A DNA stretch of 64,000 nucleotides from Euzebya pacifica (GTDB taxonomy: Bacteria; Actinomycetota; Nitriliruptoria; Euzebyales; Euzebyaceae): assembly GCF_003344865.1 (NCBI RefSeq), contig NZ_CP031165.1, forward strand, positions 992,001 through 1,056,000, given 5' to 3'. Positions 26,054-34,209 of the stretch are shown piece after piece. Position numbers and translations under genes: made by a program. Below the pieces are notes generated by a model, which was given only the letters and a program-made list of their open reading frames with translations, was not told the origin of the DNA and ran no database searches. The stretch's first letter is position 1. Each line of letters opens with the position of its first letter.

Positions 26054-28522
26054 CTAAGAGTTATTTGCCTCTACGCAAAGTGAGTCTCGAGCCTCGGTGG
26101 GGGACCGCCCCCGCACCCAGTCGAGGATTCCGGCGCCGTCGAGTGGTCGGGAGATGAAGTACCCCTGACCGGAGGCGCAGCCCATGTCCTGCAGGGCATC
26201 GAGGACGTCCTGGGTCTCGATGCCCTCGGCGACCACGCTGAAGCCGAGTCGATCGCACAGGCCGATGATGCCTGCCACGAGCCCCCGCGCCCGAGGGTCC
26301 CCGTCCATCGGCAGCACGAACGACTTGTCGATCTTGACGCAGTCGATGGGCAGGTTGCGCAGGTACGACAGCGACGAGTACCCCGTCCCGAAGTCGTCGA
26401 CCGACAGCCGGACGCCGAGGCCGGAGAGACGATCCAGCGCAGCGAGGGTCCGGGTCGGGTCGGTGATCACGCTGTTCTCGGTCAGCTCCAGCGTCAGCCG
26501 GTTCGCCGGCAGGCCGTGGGTGGCCAGATGGCGCTGGACCAGCCGGGGAAGTGCGGCGTCGAGCAACGATCGTGGGCTGAGGTTCACGGCGACCTGGAGG
26601 TCCAGTCCCGCGGCCGCCCACAGGCGTTGCCACTGCAGGGTCGTGTCGAGCACGAAGTGGGTGAGCTCCGTGATCAGGCCCGTCTGCTCGGCCACCGCGA
26701 TGAACTCGTCGGGGCTCACCGCGCCCAGCTCCGGGTGGGTCCACCGGGTGAGGGCCTCCACGCCGGTCACGGCGGACGTCGCCACGTCGATGATCGGCTG
26801 GAACACGACCGTCAGCTGCTGTTCCTGCAGCGCGTGGCGGAAGGCGCTGCTGATCTCCAGCTGGCGCATCGCCCGTCCGCTGGAGTCCGTGCCGAAGACG
26901 GCGACGCCTCCGCCGAGCGCCTTGGCCTCGTACATCGCGAGGTCGGCGTTCTTGAGCAGCTCGCCGACGTCGGTGCCGTGGTCGGGGTACAGGGCCAGGC
27001 CGACGCTGCTGCCGACCAGGAGGTCGTAGGAGCTGATGTGCACCTCGCGCCCGATCTCGCCGTTGAGCTGCTGCCCGAGCGCCACGCAGGCCGCTTGGTC
27101 GCCCGTGGCCACGACCGCGAACTCGTCACCCCCGAGTCGGGACAGCAGGCGGGCGCCCTCGGTGACCGGACCGAGCCGCTTGGCCAGCTCGGTGAGCACC
27201 TCGTCGCCGGCTGCGTGGCCGAGCGCGTCGTTGATCTGCTTGAAGTCGTTGAGGTCCACCAGGAGGACACCGAAGGGCTGATCCGCCTCGATCGCCGTCT
27301 GGATGGCCGATCGCAGGGCCAACCTGTTGGGCAGGCCCGTGAGGGAGTCGTGCCGTGCCTGGTGGTGGGCCTCCGCCGCCTGTCGACGAAGCTTCGTCCC
27401 GCGTTCGGCGTTGGCGAGCACGACCGCGGCGTGGTTGCCGACCATGTGGACGGCGCTGCGGTCGTGGGGCCGGATGGACGCCCGGTCCATGCCCACCGCA
27501 AGCCAGCCCGTCGGAAGGGCGGCGAACACGGTCTCGCGGGCCGAGCCGACACAGCAGCCGGCCTCGTCGTGTCGGCCGTCCAGCGCGAGGTCGTGGTCGA
27601 GCTTGCTCGCCTCCGCCGACCCGACGCCGATCCAGCTCGGGTCGTGGCCGTCGTCGAGACCGTCCAGCCGGATCGCGACGAGCTCGGCGGACAGCAGCGA
27701 CCGAGTCGCCTCGACGAGATGGGTCGCCGTGGCGGTGACGTCCTCCTCGCCGGTGACACTGCGCGTGAAGGTCAGCAGGCCGCCCTGGATGGCGTTGGCC
27801 TGCACCAGTCCGAGCCCCGAGCGGTGGGCCGCCACGATCGCCGTGGTGACCGCGAGCGGCCCCCACAGCAGCAGCGGCGAGACGCCCCACAACGCCAGTC
27901 CCATGACCGCTGCACCACTCGCCACCAAGGACGCGAAGAGCCCCTCCCGCACGGTGGAGACCACCAACGTGCCGGGCGGGGGTCGGCCGGCGGTGATGCG
28001 CATCACCGCCGCCATCGCCAGTCCGCCACCGGTCGCGACGGCGACGGCCACGCTGGTGCCGAGGATCGTGAGGCGCAACCCGTCGTGGAGCCCGTCCGGC
28101 GCGACCGCGGCCGCCAGGCCGATCGCGACAAGGGTCTCGGCGGTGAGGTGGACGATGTTGAACGCGGTCTTGTGGCCGGCCTGTCGACGGAAGACCTTCA
28201 ACCCGACGAACGCGCCGGTGATGCGGGCGAGCAGCAGGACCCCCGGTGAGACGAGCATCAGTCCGACCACGAGCGGAACCTCTCCCAGGGTCAGGTTGTG
28301 GGTCTGCTCACCGATGCGGACGGTCGTGCTGGCCCAGCGTTCGCTGGCGGCGACGGTGGCTGCCAGGCACAGTCCGAGCAGCATCTCGGTCACGCCCACG
28401 GGGGGAAGCGGCATCTGGCTGATCGGCAGGGCGAGCAGCACCGCGGCCAGGGCCGAGGCGATCCAGACGCGCTGTTCCGGCCGATCGACGATCGGGGTCA
28501 GCACGTGTGGGGTCGCGGTCAT
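26054..28522 (-). CDS. Membrane GAF-GGDEF-EAL protein, copy 2 (pairs with subtilase 28526-30013)
   Basis: 822 residues. The N-terminal multi-helix domain carries THNLTLGEVPLVVG and HKTAFNIVHLTAETL, matching copies 1 and 3. A GAF-like stretch precedes an intact GGDEF ([15 protein letters not shown], no RxxD I-site) and an intact EAL ([55 protein letters not shown]). Predicted dual diguanylate cyclase/phosphodiesterase located in the membrane. ATG 28522 lies 3 nt after the subtilase stop (TAG GGC ATG), so the pair is surely co-transcribed and probably translationally coupled. Confidence 0.93.
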   Translation of the reverse strand: MTATPHVLTPIVDRPEQRVWIASALAAVLLALPISQMPLPPVGVTEMLLGLCLAATVAASERWASTTVRIGEQTHNLTLGEVPLVVGLMLVSPGVLLLARITGAFVGLKVFRRQAGHKTAFNIVHLTAETLVAIGLAAAVAPDGLHDGLRLTILGTSVAVAVATGGGLAMAAVMRITAGRPPPGTLVVSTVREGLFASLVASGAAVMGLALWGVSPLLLWGPLAVTTAIVAAHRSGLGLVQANAIQGGLLTFTRSVTGEEDVTATATHLVEATRSLLSAELVAIRLDGLDDGHDPSWIGVGSAEASKLDHDLALDGRHDEAGCCVGSARETVFAALPTGWLAVGMDRASIRPHDRSAVHMVGNHAAVVLANAERGTKLRRQAAEAHHQARHDSLTGLPNRLALRSAIQTAIEADQPFGVLLVDLNDFKQINDALGHAAGDEVLTELAKRLGPVTEGARLLSRLGGDEFAVVATGDQAACVALGQQLNGEIGREVHISSYDLLVGSSVGLALYPDHGTDVGELLKNADLAMYEAKALGGGVAVFGTDSSGRAMRQLEISSAFRHALQEQQLTVVFQPIIDVATSAVTGVEALTRWTHPELGAVSPDEFIAVAEQTGLITELTHFVLDTTLQWQRLWAAAGLDLQVAVNLSPRSLLDAALPRLVQRHLATHGLPANRLTLELTENSVITDPTRTLAALDRLSGLGVRLSVDDFGTGYSSLSYLRNLPIDCVKIDKSFVLPMDGDPRARGLVAGIIGLCDRLGFSVVAEGIETQDVLDALQDMGCASGQGYFISRPLDGAGILDWVRGRSPTEARDSLCVEANNS

Positions 28523-28525
28523 GCC

Positions 28526-30013
28526 CTAGCGCCACTCAGCGGCGTTCCACGACCAGCCGTTCCAGGACCACCCGTTCCAGGACCAGCCGTTCCACGACCA
28601 CCCGTTCCAGGACCAGCCGCTCCACGAGCGGCCCTGCCAGGTCTGGCCGGGCCAGGCGTGGTCGATCCGACCCGACGACGTCCAGCGGGATCCGTTCCAT
28701 CGACCGTTGCTCCAGGACGTCCCGGCTTCCGCCGCGGCGGCCCATCGGGCGGAGTCGAACGGGCGTCCGTGGATGTCCCGTTCCCCGTCCAGCCAGGCGC
28801 CGTCGACCCCGATGTGCATGGATCCACGGGCCAGCTCCAACGACCCGTCTCCGCGGCTGTGCGGGAACTGCTGGGTGGCTCGCCGTGGCCGAAGGCTGCG
28901 GGCAGCCTCGACGTCGATCATGTTCGTGCTGCTGAGCAGGCTCGACACGCCCTGCGAGCTGCGCACGAGGAGCTGCTTCACGTCGTCGGGTGACAGCTCG
29001 GGACGATCCTGGAGCAACAGGGCGGCAGCGCTGGCCACGACCATGGTGGCCTGGGACGTACCGTTGCCGCGGAACCGTCCGTCCGGCTGCCTCGCCTGCG
29101 GGTAGGCGGTGTCCAGGTATCCGCCGGGCGCCTGCAGGGAGACGATGCCGACTCCGGGTGCGAAGACATCGGGGCGTCGCTGGCGGGTGCCGGTCGGTGA
29201 GAACTCCGGGACCTCGTCGTCCAGCCGCGCGCTCGTGCCCTGCGTGTCGACGGCGCCGACGGCGATGACGTAGGGGTTGAGGGCAGGGTTGACCACGCCG
29301 TCCCGTACGGCGCCGTGGTTGCCAGCTGCAACGACGACCACGATCCCGTGGCGCCAGGCCACCTCGATGGCGTGGGACAGGGGATCGTGGATCGGGTCCT
29401 GCGTCCCGTCGGTGCCGTAGGCGAGCGCCAGCACACGGATGTTGTGCTCGTGGCGGTGCTGGACGACCCAGTCGATCGCGGCGATGGTCTGGGACACGTC
29501 CACGGCGCCGTTGGTGGCGCCGACCTTCACCGACACGAGGGTGGCGTCCGATGCCAGCCCGGGGACGTCGGGACGGTCCGAGGCGAGGATGCCCGCCAGA
29601 TGGGTGCCGTGGCCGTAGAGGTCGCGGGCCCAGGCCTCCTCGAACTGTGAGTCCAGCGACAGGTCCGGTCCGCGCACCACGTCCTCGAGGCCGCGGACGT
29701 CGGCGACGCCGGTGTCGATGAGGGCGACCCCGATGCCCGCGCCGGTGAGGCCACGTCGGTGGAGGTTATCGGCACCGACCGCCGTACCGACGTGGTGCAG
29801 CTCGGCGTTGGTGCCCTCCTGCTCCCACGAAACGGACTCCGCCGTGATGTCCAGCAGGGCGAGCGTGTCGCCGAGGAGTCCCCCGAGGTCCAGCGGCAGC
29901 GCGGACCGGCTCGTGTGCCGCGGAGCCTCCGCCGCGACGGGTGTCGTGCCCAGCAGCAGCACGGCCGGCAGGAGCAACGTCGCGAGCTTGTGACTGAGCG
30001 TGATTTTGGGCAT
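28526..30013 (-). CDS. Secreted S8 subtilase with GWSWN-repeat C-terminus, copy 2
   Basis: 495 residues from ATG 30013, chosen because a proper signal peptide (MPKITLSHKLATLLLPAVLLLG, cleavage near VAAEA) starts there although the frame is open to 30103. Catalytic Asp100 (ALIDTGV), His135 (YGHGTHLAG), oxyanion Asn232 (AAGNH) and Ser320 (GNGTSQATM) are present. After the DIHGRPFDSARW linker comes a Trp-rich tail: WSNGRWNGSRW, PGQTWQGRSW, five GWSWN units (466-490) and AAEWR. It is closely similar to copies 1 and 3 across the protease domain (for example YGTDGTQDP, WVVQHR, VIAVGAVDTQGT), so the copies arose by duplication. Substrate unknown. Confidence 0.92.
   Translation of the reverse strand: MPKITLSHKLATLLLPAVLLLGTTPVAAEAPRHTSRSALPLDLGGLLGDTLALLDITAESVSWEQEGTNAELHHVGTAVGADNLHRRGLTGAGIGVALIDTGVADVRGLEDVVRGPDLSLDSQFEEAWARDLYGHGTHLAGILASDRPDVPGLASDATLVSVKVGATNGAVDVSQTIAAIDWVVQHRHEHNIRVLALAYGTDGTQDPIHDPLSHAIEVAWRHGIVVVVAAGNHGAVRDGVVNPALNPYVIAVGAVDTQGTSARLDDEVPEFSPTGTRQRRPDVFAPGVGIVSLQAPGGYLDTAYPQARQPDGRFRGNGTSQATMVVASAAALLLQDRPELSPDDVKQLLVRSSQGVSSLLSSTNMIDVEAARSLRPRRATQQFPHSRGDGSLELARGSMHIGVDGAWLDGERDIHGRPFDSARWAAAAEAGTSWSNGRWNGSRWTSSGRIDHAWPGQTWQGRSWSGWSWNGWSWNGWSWNGWSWNGWSWNAAEWR
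28544..28618 (-). repeat. Five 15-bp units encoding GWSWN
   Basis: In-frame pentapeptide repeats at the 3' end of subtilase copy 2. Codons alternate (GGC/GGG for Gly, TCC/TCG for Ser), so the amino-acid repeat is conserved beyond DNA identity. Confidence 0.85.
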
Positions 30014-30177
30014 GCCTACTGATCGGCATCCGCGAGGAGGGGCTGGAGGGCCGTTCGCGCCGCGGACCGGAAATGGCCCGTGGCGACTACGGTCCATGGT
30101 CACACCGGGCTGCTGGAGGGGTCGACGGCGTCAGGAACTACGTAGCGTGACCATACGTATCGGTGTGTGGTGGCGCT
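30014..30177 (-). promoter_or_regulatory. Promoter region of subtilase copy 2 with TACGTA palindromes
   Basis: These 164 bp between subtilase copy 2 and the stop of GGDEF-EAL copy 3 hold two perfect 8-bp palindromes centred on TACGTA: CTACGTAG (30138-30145) and ATACGTAT (30153-30160), 15 bp apart. GATGCCGATC lies just before the start and recurs reversed before copy 3. No ORF is supported here. A regulator binding site is inferred. Confidence 0.4.
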
Positions 30178-32616
30178 TCACAGGACGATGCTGAGATGCC
30201 GGTCGTCTCGCCAGCGCGCCTGCCAGTCCAGCAGGTCCGCGCCGTCCATCGGCCGGGCGATGTGGAAGCCCTGCCCACGGGAGCAGCCCATGTCGGTCAG
30301 CTTGCGCTGCACCGTCGCGTTCTCGATGCCCTCGCCAACGAGCTCGAAGCCCATCTCGCGGCAGAGGTTGATGATCCCCGACAGCAGCGGGGGCGTGTGC
30401 AGCTCCTCGACCAGCGGGATCACGAAGGACTTGTCGATCTTCACCTCGTCGACGGGCAGCTCCCGCAGGTAGGCCAGGCTGGAGTACCCGGTGCCGAAGT
30501 CGTCGACGGCGAGCCGCACGCCGAGGGCCCGCAACCGGCGGAGAGTCGCGATGGTGATGCTCGGGTCGCTGACGACGCTGGACTCGGTGAGCTCCAGGGT
30601 CAGGCGGTTGGCTGGCACGCGGTGGCGGGACAGGGCGCTGCAGACCATGTCGGCCAGCTGGTCGTCGACCAGGGAGCGGGCGCTGATGTTGACCGCGACC
30701 TGCAGGTCGATACCCGCGGCGGCCCACAGCCGTTGCCACTGCAGCGAGGCGTGGAGGACATGGCGGGTCAGGTCGGTCACCATGCCGTTCTGCTCGGCAG
30801 CGGCGATGAACTCGTCGGGCCGGATGACCCCGAGCTCCGGGTGGCTCCAGCGGGTCAGGGCCTCGACGGCGGCGACCCGCCCGCTCTCGAGGTCGATGAT
30901 CGGCTGGAACACGACGTCGATCTCGCCTCGGTCCAGCGCCATGCGGAAGCCGCTGCTGACCTTGAGGTCCCGCAGCGCCCGTCCGCCGGACTCGATGCCG
31001 TACACATGCGTCCCGCAGCCCCGCTGCTTCGCGCCGTACATCGCAAGCTCCGCGTGCTTGAGCAGCGTCGACGGGTCCGATCCGTGCTCGGGGGCCAGGG
31101 CAACCCCGATGCTGGCGCTCGTGGCGACGTCGTAGCCGTCGACGCTGGTGGTCCGACCGATCAGCAGGTGCAGCCGTTCGGCGACGAGGGTGCATCGGCT
31201 GACATCGCCCTCGACCACGGCCGCGAACTCGTCACCACCGAGTCGTGCGAACACGCGCACGTCCTCGGCGATGGGGGCGACCCGGCGGGTGAGCTCGGTC
31301 AGGACCTGGTCGCCGGCGTGGTGCCCCAGCGCGTCGTTGACCTTCTTGAAGTCGTTGAGGTCCAGCAGCAGCACACCGAAGGCACGGCCGCGCAGGTCCG
31401 CCTCGACGATCGCGGTCAACAACGACTGGCGGTTGGGAAGGCCGGTCAGGGCATCGTGGTTGGCGCGGTGCCGCGCCTCCGCTGCTTGGTCCCGCAGCGA
31501 GTCCGCGGACCGGATGTTCTGCACCACGACGGTGGCGTGCGTGGCGAGCATGCCGACGGTGCGGCGGTCGTGGGGACGGATGCTGTCGCGCTCCAGCGAC
31601 ACCGCGATCCAGCCGGTGTCGAGCGGCACGAAGAGCGTTTCTTCGTCTGCCGGGGGCACTGTCGCCCCGTCGTTGCCTTCGTGCTCGAGCAGCAGGTCCA
31701 GCTCGGCCGCGGTGGCCGCGTCCACCCCGACCCATGCAGCGGACTCGTCGCTGGACGTCGGCAGCCGGACCGCGACATGGCGTGGGGACAGCAGCGTGCG
31801 CGTCTCCTGCACGATGGTGTCGATCGTGGCGTCGAGGTCGCCTGCTGCCGCCACCGCCTTGGTGAAGGTCAGCAGGCGGGCGTGCGAGGCGTTGGCCTCC
31901 ACCAGCTCCAACCACGAACGGTAGGCCACGGTCAGCACCACCGACAGCATGGCCGGGGCGAGGACGAGCACGGGCGACACGGCCCACAGCGCCACCGCGG
32001 CGGCGCCCACGAGCGCCGACGTGATCGCGGGGACGAGGCCGGTCCAGACCGCACGCCGTGCCGGCCCGAGGACCAGGTGGCCCGCAGTGCTGGAGACCGC
32101 CACGGTCATGAACACCACGCCGACGATGTTGACGACGAGGCCGACGACCGCGGCAGCGACCAGGAGCTCGACGTGAACCCCGAGGGCGAGCCCGGTCACC
32201 ACGGCGGTGAGGCCGGCGGCGATCAGCGTCTCGGTCCAGGTCTGCGTGACGTTGAGGGCCGTCTTGTAGCCCTCCTGGCGTCGCAGGACCTGGTTGGCCA
32301 CGACCATGCCGGCGATGCGGGCACCCACGAGGAGGGGGACGGGCAGCAGGAACAGGCCGATCAGCAGCGGAGCCTCGCTGAGCGTCAGGGAGTGGCTCTG
32401 CGTCCCGGTGCGAACGGTGATGGAGACCCACCGTTCGCAGACCGCCACCACGGCAGCGAGCGCGGCGGCCTGCCACAGCTGGGTCCACGATGCAGACCGT
32501 GGCCCCCACAGCGCCGTCGCGGCCAGCAGGGGCGCGGCCACGGGGGCGCAGCCCAGCCAGATGCGTTGGGCGGCCCGCGGGGTGGTCGCGCGGCCGGCAC
32601 CTGCCGTCATGCTCAT
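30178..32616 (-). CDS. Membrane GAF-GGDEF-EAL protein, copy 3 (pairs with subtilase 32613-34097)
   Basis: 812 residues from ATG 32616, which overlaps the subtilase stop (ATGA); the longer ORF upstream only reads the Trp-repeat DNA in another frame. The multi-helix N-terminus has SHSLTLSEAPLLIG and YKTALNVTQTWTETL. A GAF-like region, an intact GGDEF ([12 protein letters not shown], no I-site) and an intact EAL ([52 protein letters not shown]) follow. The AEGIE motif reads GEGIE here, keeping the Glu. Potential dual c-di-GMP synthase/hydrolase coupled to its subtilase partner. Confidence 0.93.
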   Translation of the reverse strand: MSMTAGAGRATTPRAAQRIWLGCAPVAAPLLAATALWGPRSASWTQLWQAAALAAVVAVCERWVSITVRTGTQSHSLTLSEAPLLIGLFLLPVPLLVGARIAGMVVANQVLRRQEGYKTALNVTQTWTETLIAAGLTAVVTGLALGVHVELLVAAAVVGLVVNIVGVVFMTVAVSSTAGHLVLGPARRAVWTGLVPAITSALVGAAAVALWAVSPVLVLAPAMLSVVLTVAYRSWLELVEANASHARLLTFTKAVAAAGDLDATIDTIVQETRTLLSPRHVAVRLPTSSDESAAWVGVDAATAAELDLLLEHEGNDGATVPPADEETLFVPLDTGWIAVSLERDSIRPHDRRTVGMLATHATVVVQNIRSADSLRDQAAEARHRANHDALTGLPNRQSLLTAIVEADLRGRAFGVLLLDLNDFKKVNDALGHHAGDQVLTELTRRVAPIAEDVRVFARLGGDEFAAVVEGDVSRCTLVAERLHLLIGRTTSVDGYDVATSASIGVALAPEHGSDPSTLLKHAELAMYGAKQRGCGTHVYGIESGGRALRDLKVSSGFRMALDRGEIDVVFQPIIDLESGRVAAVEALTRWSHPELGVIRPDEFIAAAEQNGMVTDLTRHVLHASLQWQRLWAAAGIDLQVAVNISARSLVDDQLADMVCSALSRHRVPANRLTLELTESSVVSDPSITIATLRRLRALGVRLAVDDFGTGYSSLAYLRELPVDEVKIDKSFVIPLVEELHTPPLLSGIINLCREMGFELVGEGIENATVQRKLTDMGCSRGQGFHIARPMDGADLLDWQARWRDDRHLSIVL

Positions 32617-34097
32617 TCCCAGCCCTGGGCGTGCCACGACCAGCCGTGCCAGCTCCACCCGTGCCAGCTCCACCCATGCCACGACCAGCCGTGCCACGAC
32701 CAGCCGTTCCAGGTGGACCCGTCCCACGGGACGGCGACGAGGTGGCCGTCAGCCCAGTCGGTGCCCGCCCAGCGCGTGCCGTTCCAGACGCCGTCCTGCC
32801 AGCTGGTGCCCGCAGCTGCCGCCTGTGCCCATGCGCTGCTGTCGAACGGCTGGCCGAACACGTCGACCTCACCGGCCAGCAGGTCGTCGGCCTCTCCGAG
32901 GTGGGTGCTGCCACGGGCCGCCTCCAGGGACCCGGTCCCGGTCGATGCCGGGTGGTCCTGCCCGGTCAGCACCGCGGGGGTGGCCACGGCGCGGGGCAGG
33001 TCGATCACGCCCTGGCCGGTCAGCATGTTGTCCAGACGGGTGGCGCTGCGGGCCAGCACCGCCTTGACGTCGTCGGGGGACAGGTCCGGGCGGGCCTGCA
33101 GCAACAGCGCGGCGGCTCCGCCGACGATCGCCGCGGCCTGGGAGCTGCCGTTGCCGCGGAAGAGCTGGCCATCACGCCGTGCGGCTGGGTAGGTCTGGTC
33201 GAGGTAGCCGCCGGGTGCACCGAGGGACTCGATGCCCACCCCGGGGGCGAACACGTCGGGGCGTCGCTCGGCCGTACCGGGGGCCGAGAACGCCGGCACG
33301 CGGTCGTCCAGCGTCGTCGTCGTGGCCCGGGTGTCGACCGCGCCGACGGCGATCACGTTGGGGTTCGTGGCCGGGTTGACCACCGGGTCGCTGGACTCGC
33401 CGTGGTTGCCGACGGCCACCACGACGGCGATACCGTGGTCCCAGGCGACCTCGACGGCGTGCGACAGGGGGTCCAGCTGCGGGTCCTGGGTCCCGTCGGT
33501 GCCGTAGGCCAGGACCAGGACGCGGATGTCGTGCTCGTCACGGTGCTGCACGACCCAGTCGATGGCGGCGACCGTCTGCGAGACATCGACCGCCCCGTTG
33601 CCGGCCCCGACCTTGAGCGACAGCAGCGAGGCGTCGGGGGCGATGCCGCGGGCGTCGGGACGGTCCGATGCGATCAGGCCGGCGAGGTGGGTGCCGTGGC
33701 CGTAGTCGTCGACGCCGTAGTGACCCTCGACCGGTGCGTCGAGCGACAGGTCCGGGCCGCGGAGGGTGTCTTCCAGGCCGGCCACGTCGGCGACGCCGGT
33801 GTCGATGATGGCGATGCCGACGCCCGCTCCGGTGATGCCGTCGGTGTGGAGGTCGTCTGCGCCGATCGCCTCGGCCACGTGGGCCATGGTTGCCGTCGGG
33901 CCGCCGCCGCCCCAGGCCAGCTCCTCCGCGGAGAGGTCGAGGCCGAGGGAGATGTCGAGCCCCTCCAGGTCCACCGCCAGGTCGACCCCGGGCAGCGAGA
34001 TGCTGATCCCCAGGCCGATCGCTGCAGCTGGTCCGATCGACGTCGCGAGCATGGCGACGGTGACGACGGAGACGACGAGGATGCGCAGACGGCTCAT
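32613..34097 (-). CDS. Secreted S8 subtilase with GWSWH-repeat C-terminus, copy 3
   Basis: 494 residues from ATG 34097, where a signal peptide (MSRLRILVVSVVTVAMLATSIG, cleavage near AAA/IG) begins. The mature N-terminus has a short repetitive hydrophobic region (ISLPGVDLAVDLEGLDISLGLDLS) not seen in copy 1. Catalytic Asp99 (AIIDTGV), His134 (YGHGTHLAG), Asn231 (AVGNH) and Ser319 (GNGSSQAAA, with Ser replacing Thr of GTS). After VFGQPFDSSAW the tail has scattered W-x-G pentads and five GWSWH units (465-489), ending AQGWE. The stop overlaps the GGDEF-EAL copy 3 start by 4 bp. It is the first gene of the three-pair array. Confidence 0.92.
   Translation of the reverse strand: MSRLRILVVSVVTVAMLATSIGPAAAIGLGISISLPGVDLAVDLEGLDISLGLDLSAEELAWGGGGPTATMAHVAEAIGADDLHTDGITGAGVGIAIIDTGVADVAGLEDTLRGPDLSLDAPVEGHYGVDDYGHGTHLAGLIASDRPDARGIAPDASLLSLKVGAGNGAVDVSQTVAAIDWVVQHRDEHDIRVLVLAYGTDGTQDPQLDPLSHAVEVAWDHGIAVVVAVGNHGESSDPVVNPATNPNVIAVGAVDTRATTTTLDDRVPAFSAPGTAERRPDVFAPGVGIESLGAPGGYLDQTYPAARRDGQLFRGNGSSQAAAIVGGAAALLLQARPDLSPDDVKAVLARSATRLDNMLTGQGVIDLPRAVATPAVLTGQDHPASTGTGSLEAARGSTHLGEADDLLAGEVDVFGQPFDSSAWAQAAAAGTSWQDGVWNGTRWAGTDWADGHLVAVPWDGSTWNGWSWHGWSWHGWSWHGWSWHGWSWHAQGWE
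32631..32705 (-). repeat. Five 15-bp units encoding GWSWH
   Basis: In-frame pentads at the end of subtilase copy 3. Ser is TCG or AGC, Gly GGC or GGG, His CAC or CAT, so protein-level selection maintains the repeat. Confidence 0.85.
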
Positions 34098-34132
34098 GGG
34101 ATGCCGATCGGGTCGGGGAGGGGGCGTCCTGA

Positions 34133-34144
34133 GCGTACGTACGC
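34133..34144. promoter_or_regulatory. GCGTACGTACGC palindrome before subtilase copy 3
   Basis: A perfect 12-bp palindrome 36 bp upstream of the array's first gene, inside the 112-bp gap to the FetB-like gene. It contains the TACGTA core seen before subtilase copy 2. It could be the operator for the whole array; inferred from symmetry and position. Confidence 0.4.
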
Positions 34145-34209
34145 ACATCTCACCCCGACATCACCAGTTAGGGCCATTCCTCGTGATCCGATGTGACTAC
34201 CCCCAGTGG

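Noticed and set aside
30014-30177. c-di-GMP riboswitch before the subtilase units
   Set aside because: No GEMM-like conserved core could be found in this or in the other upstream gaps.
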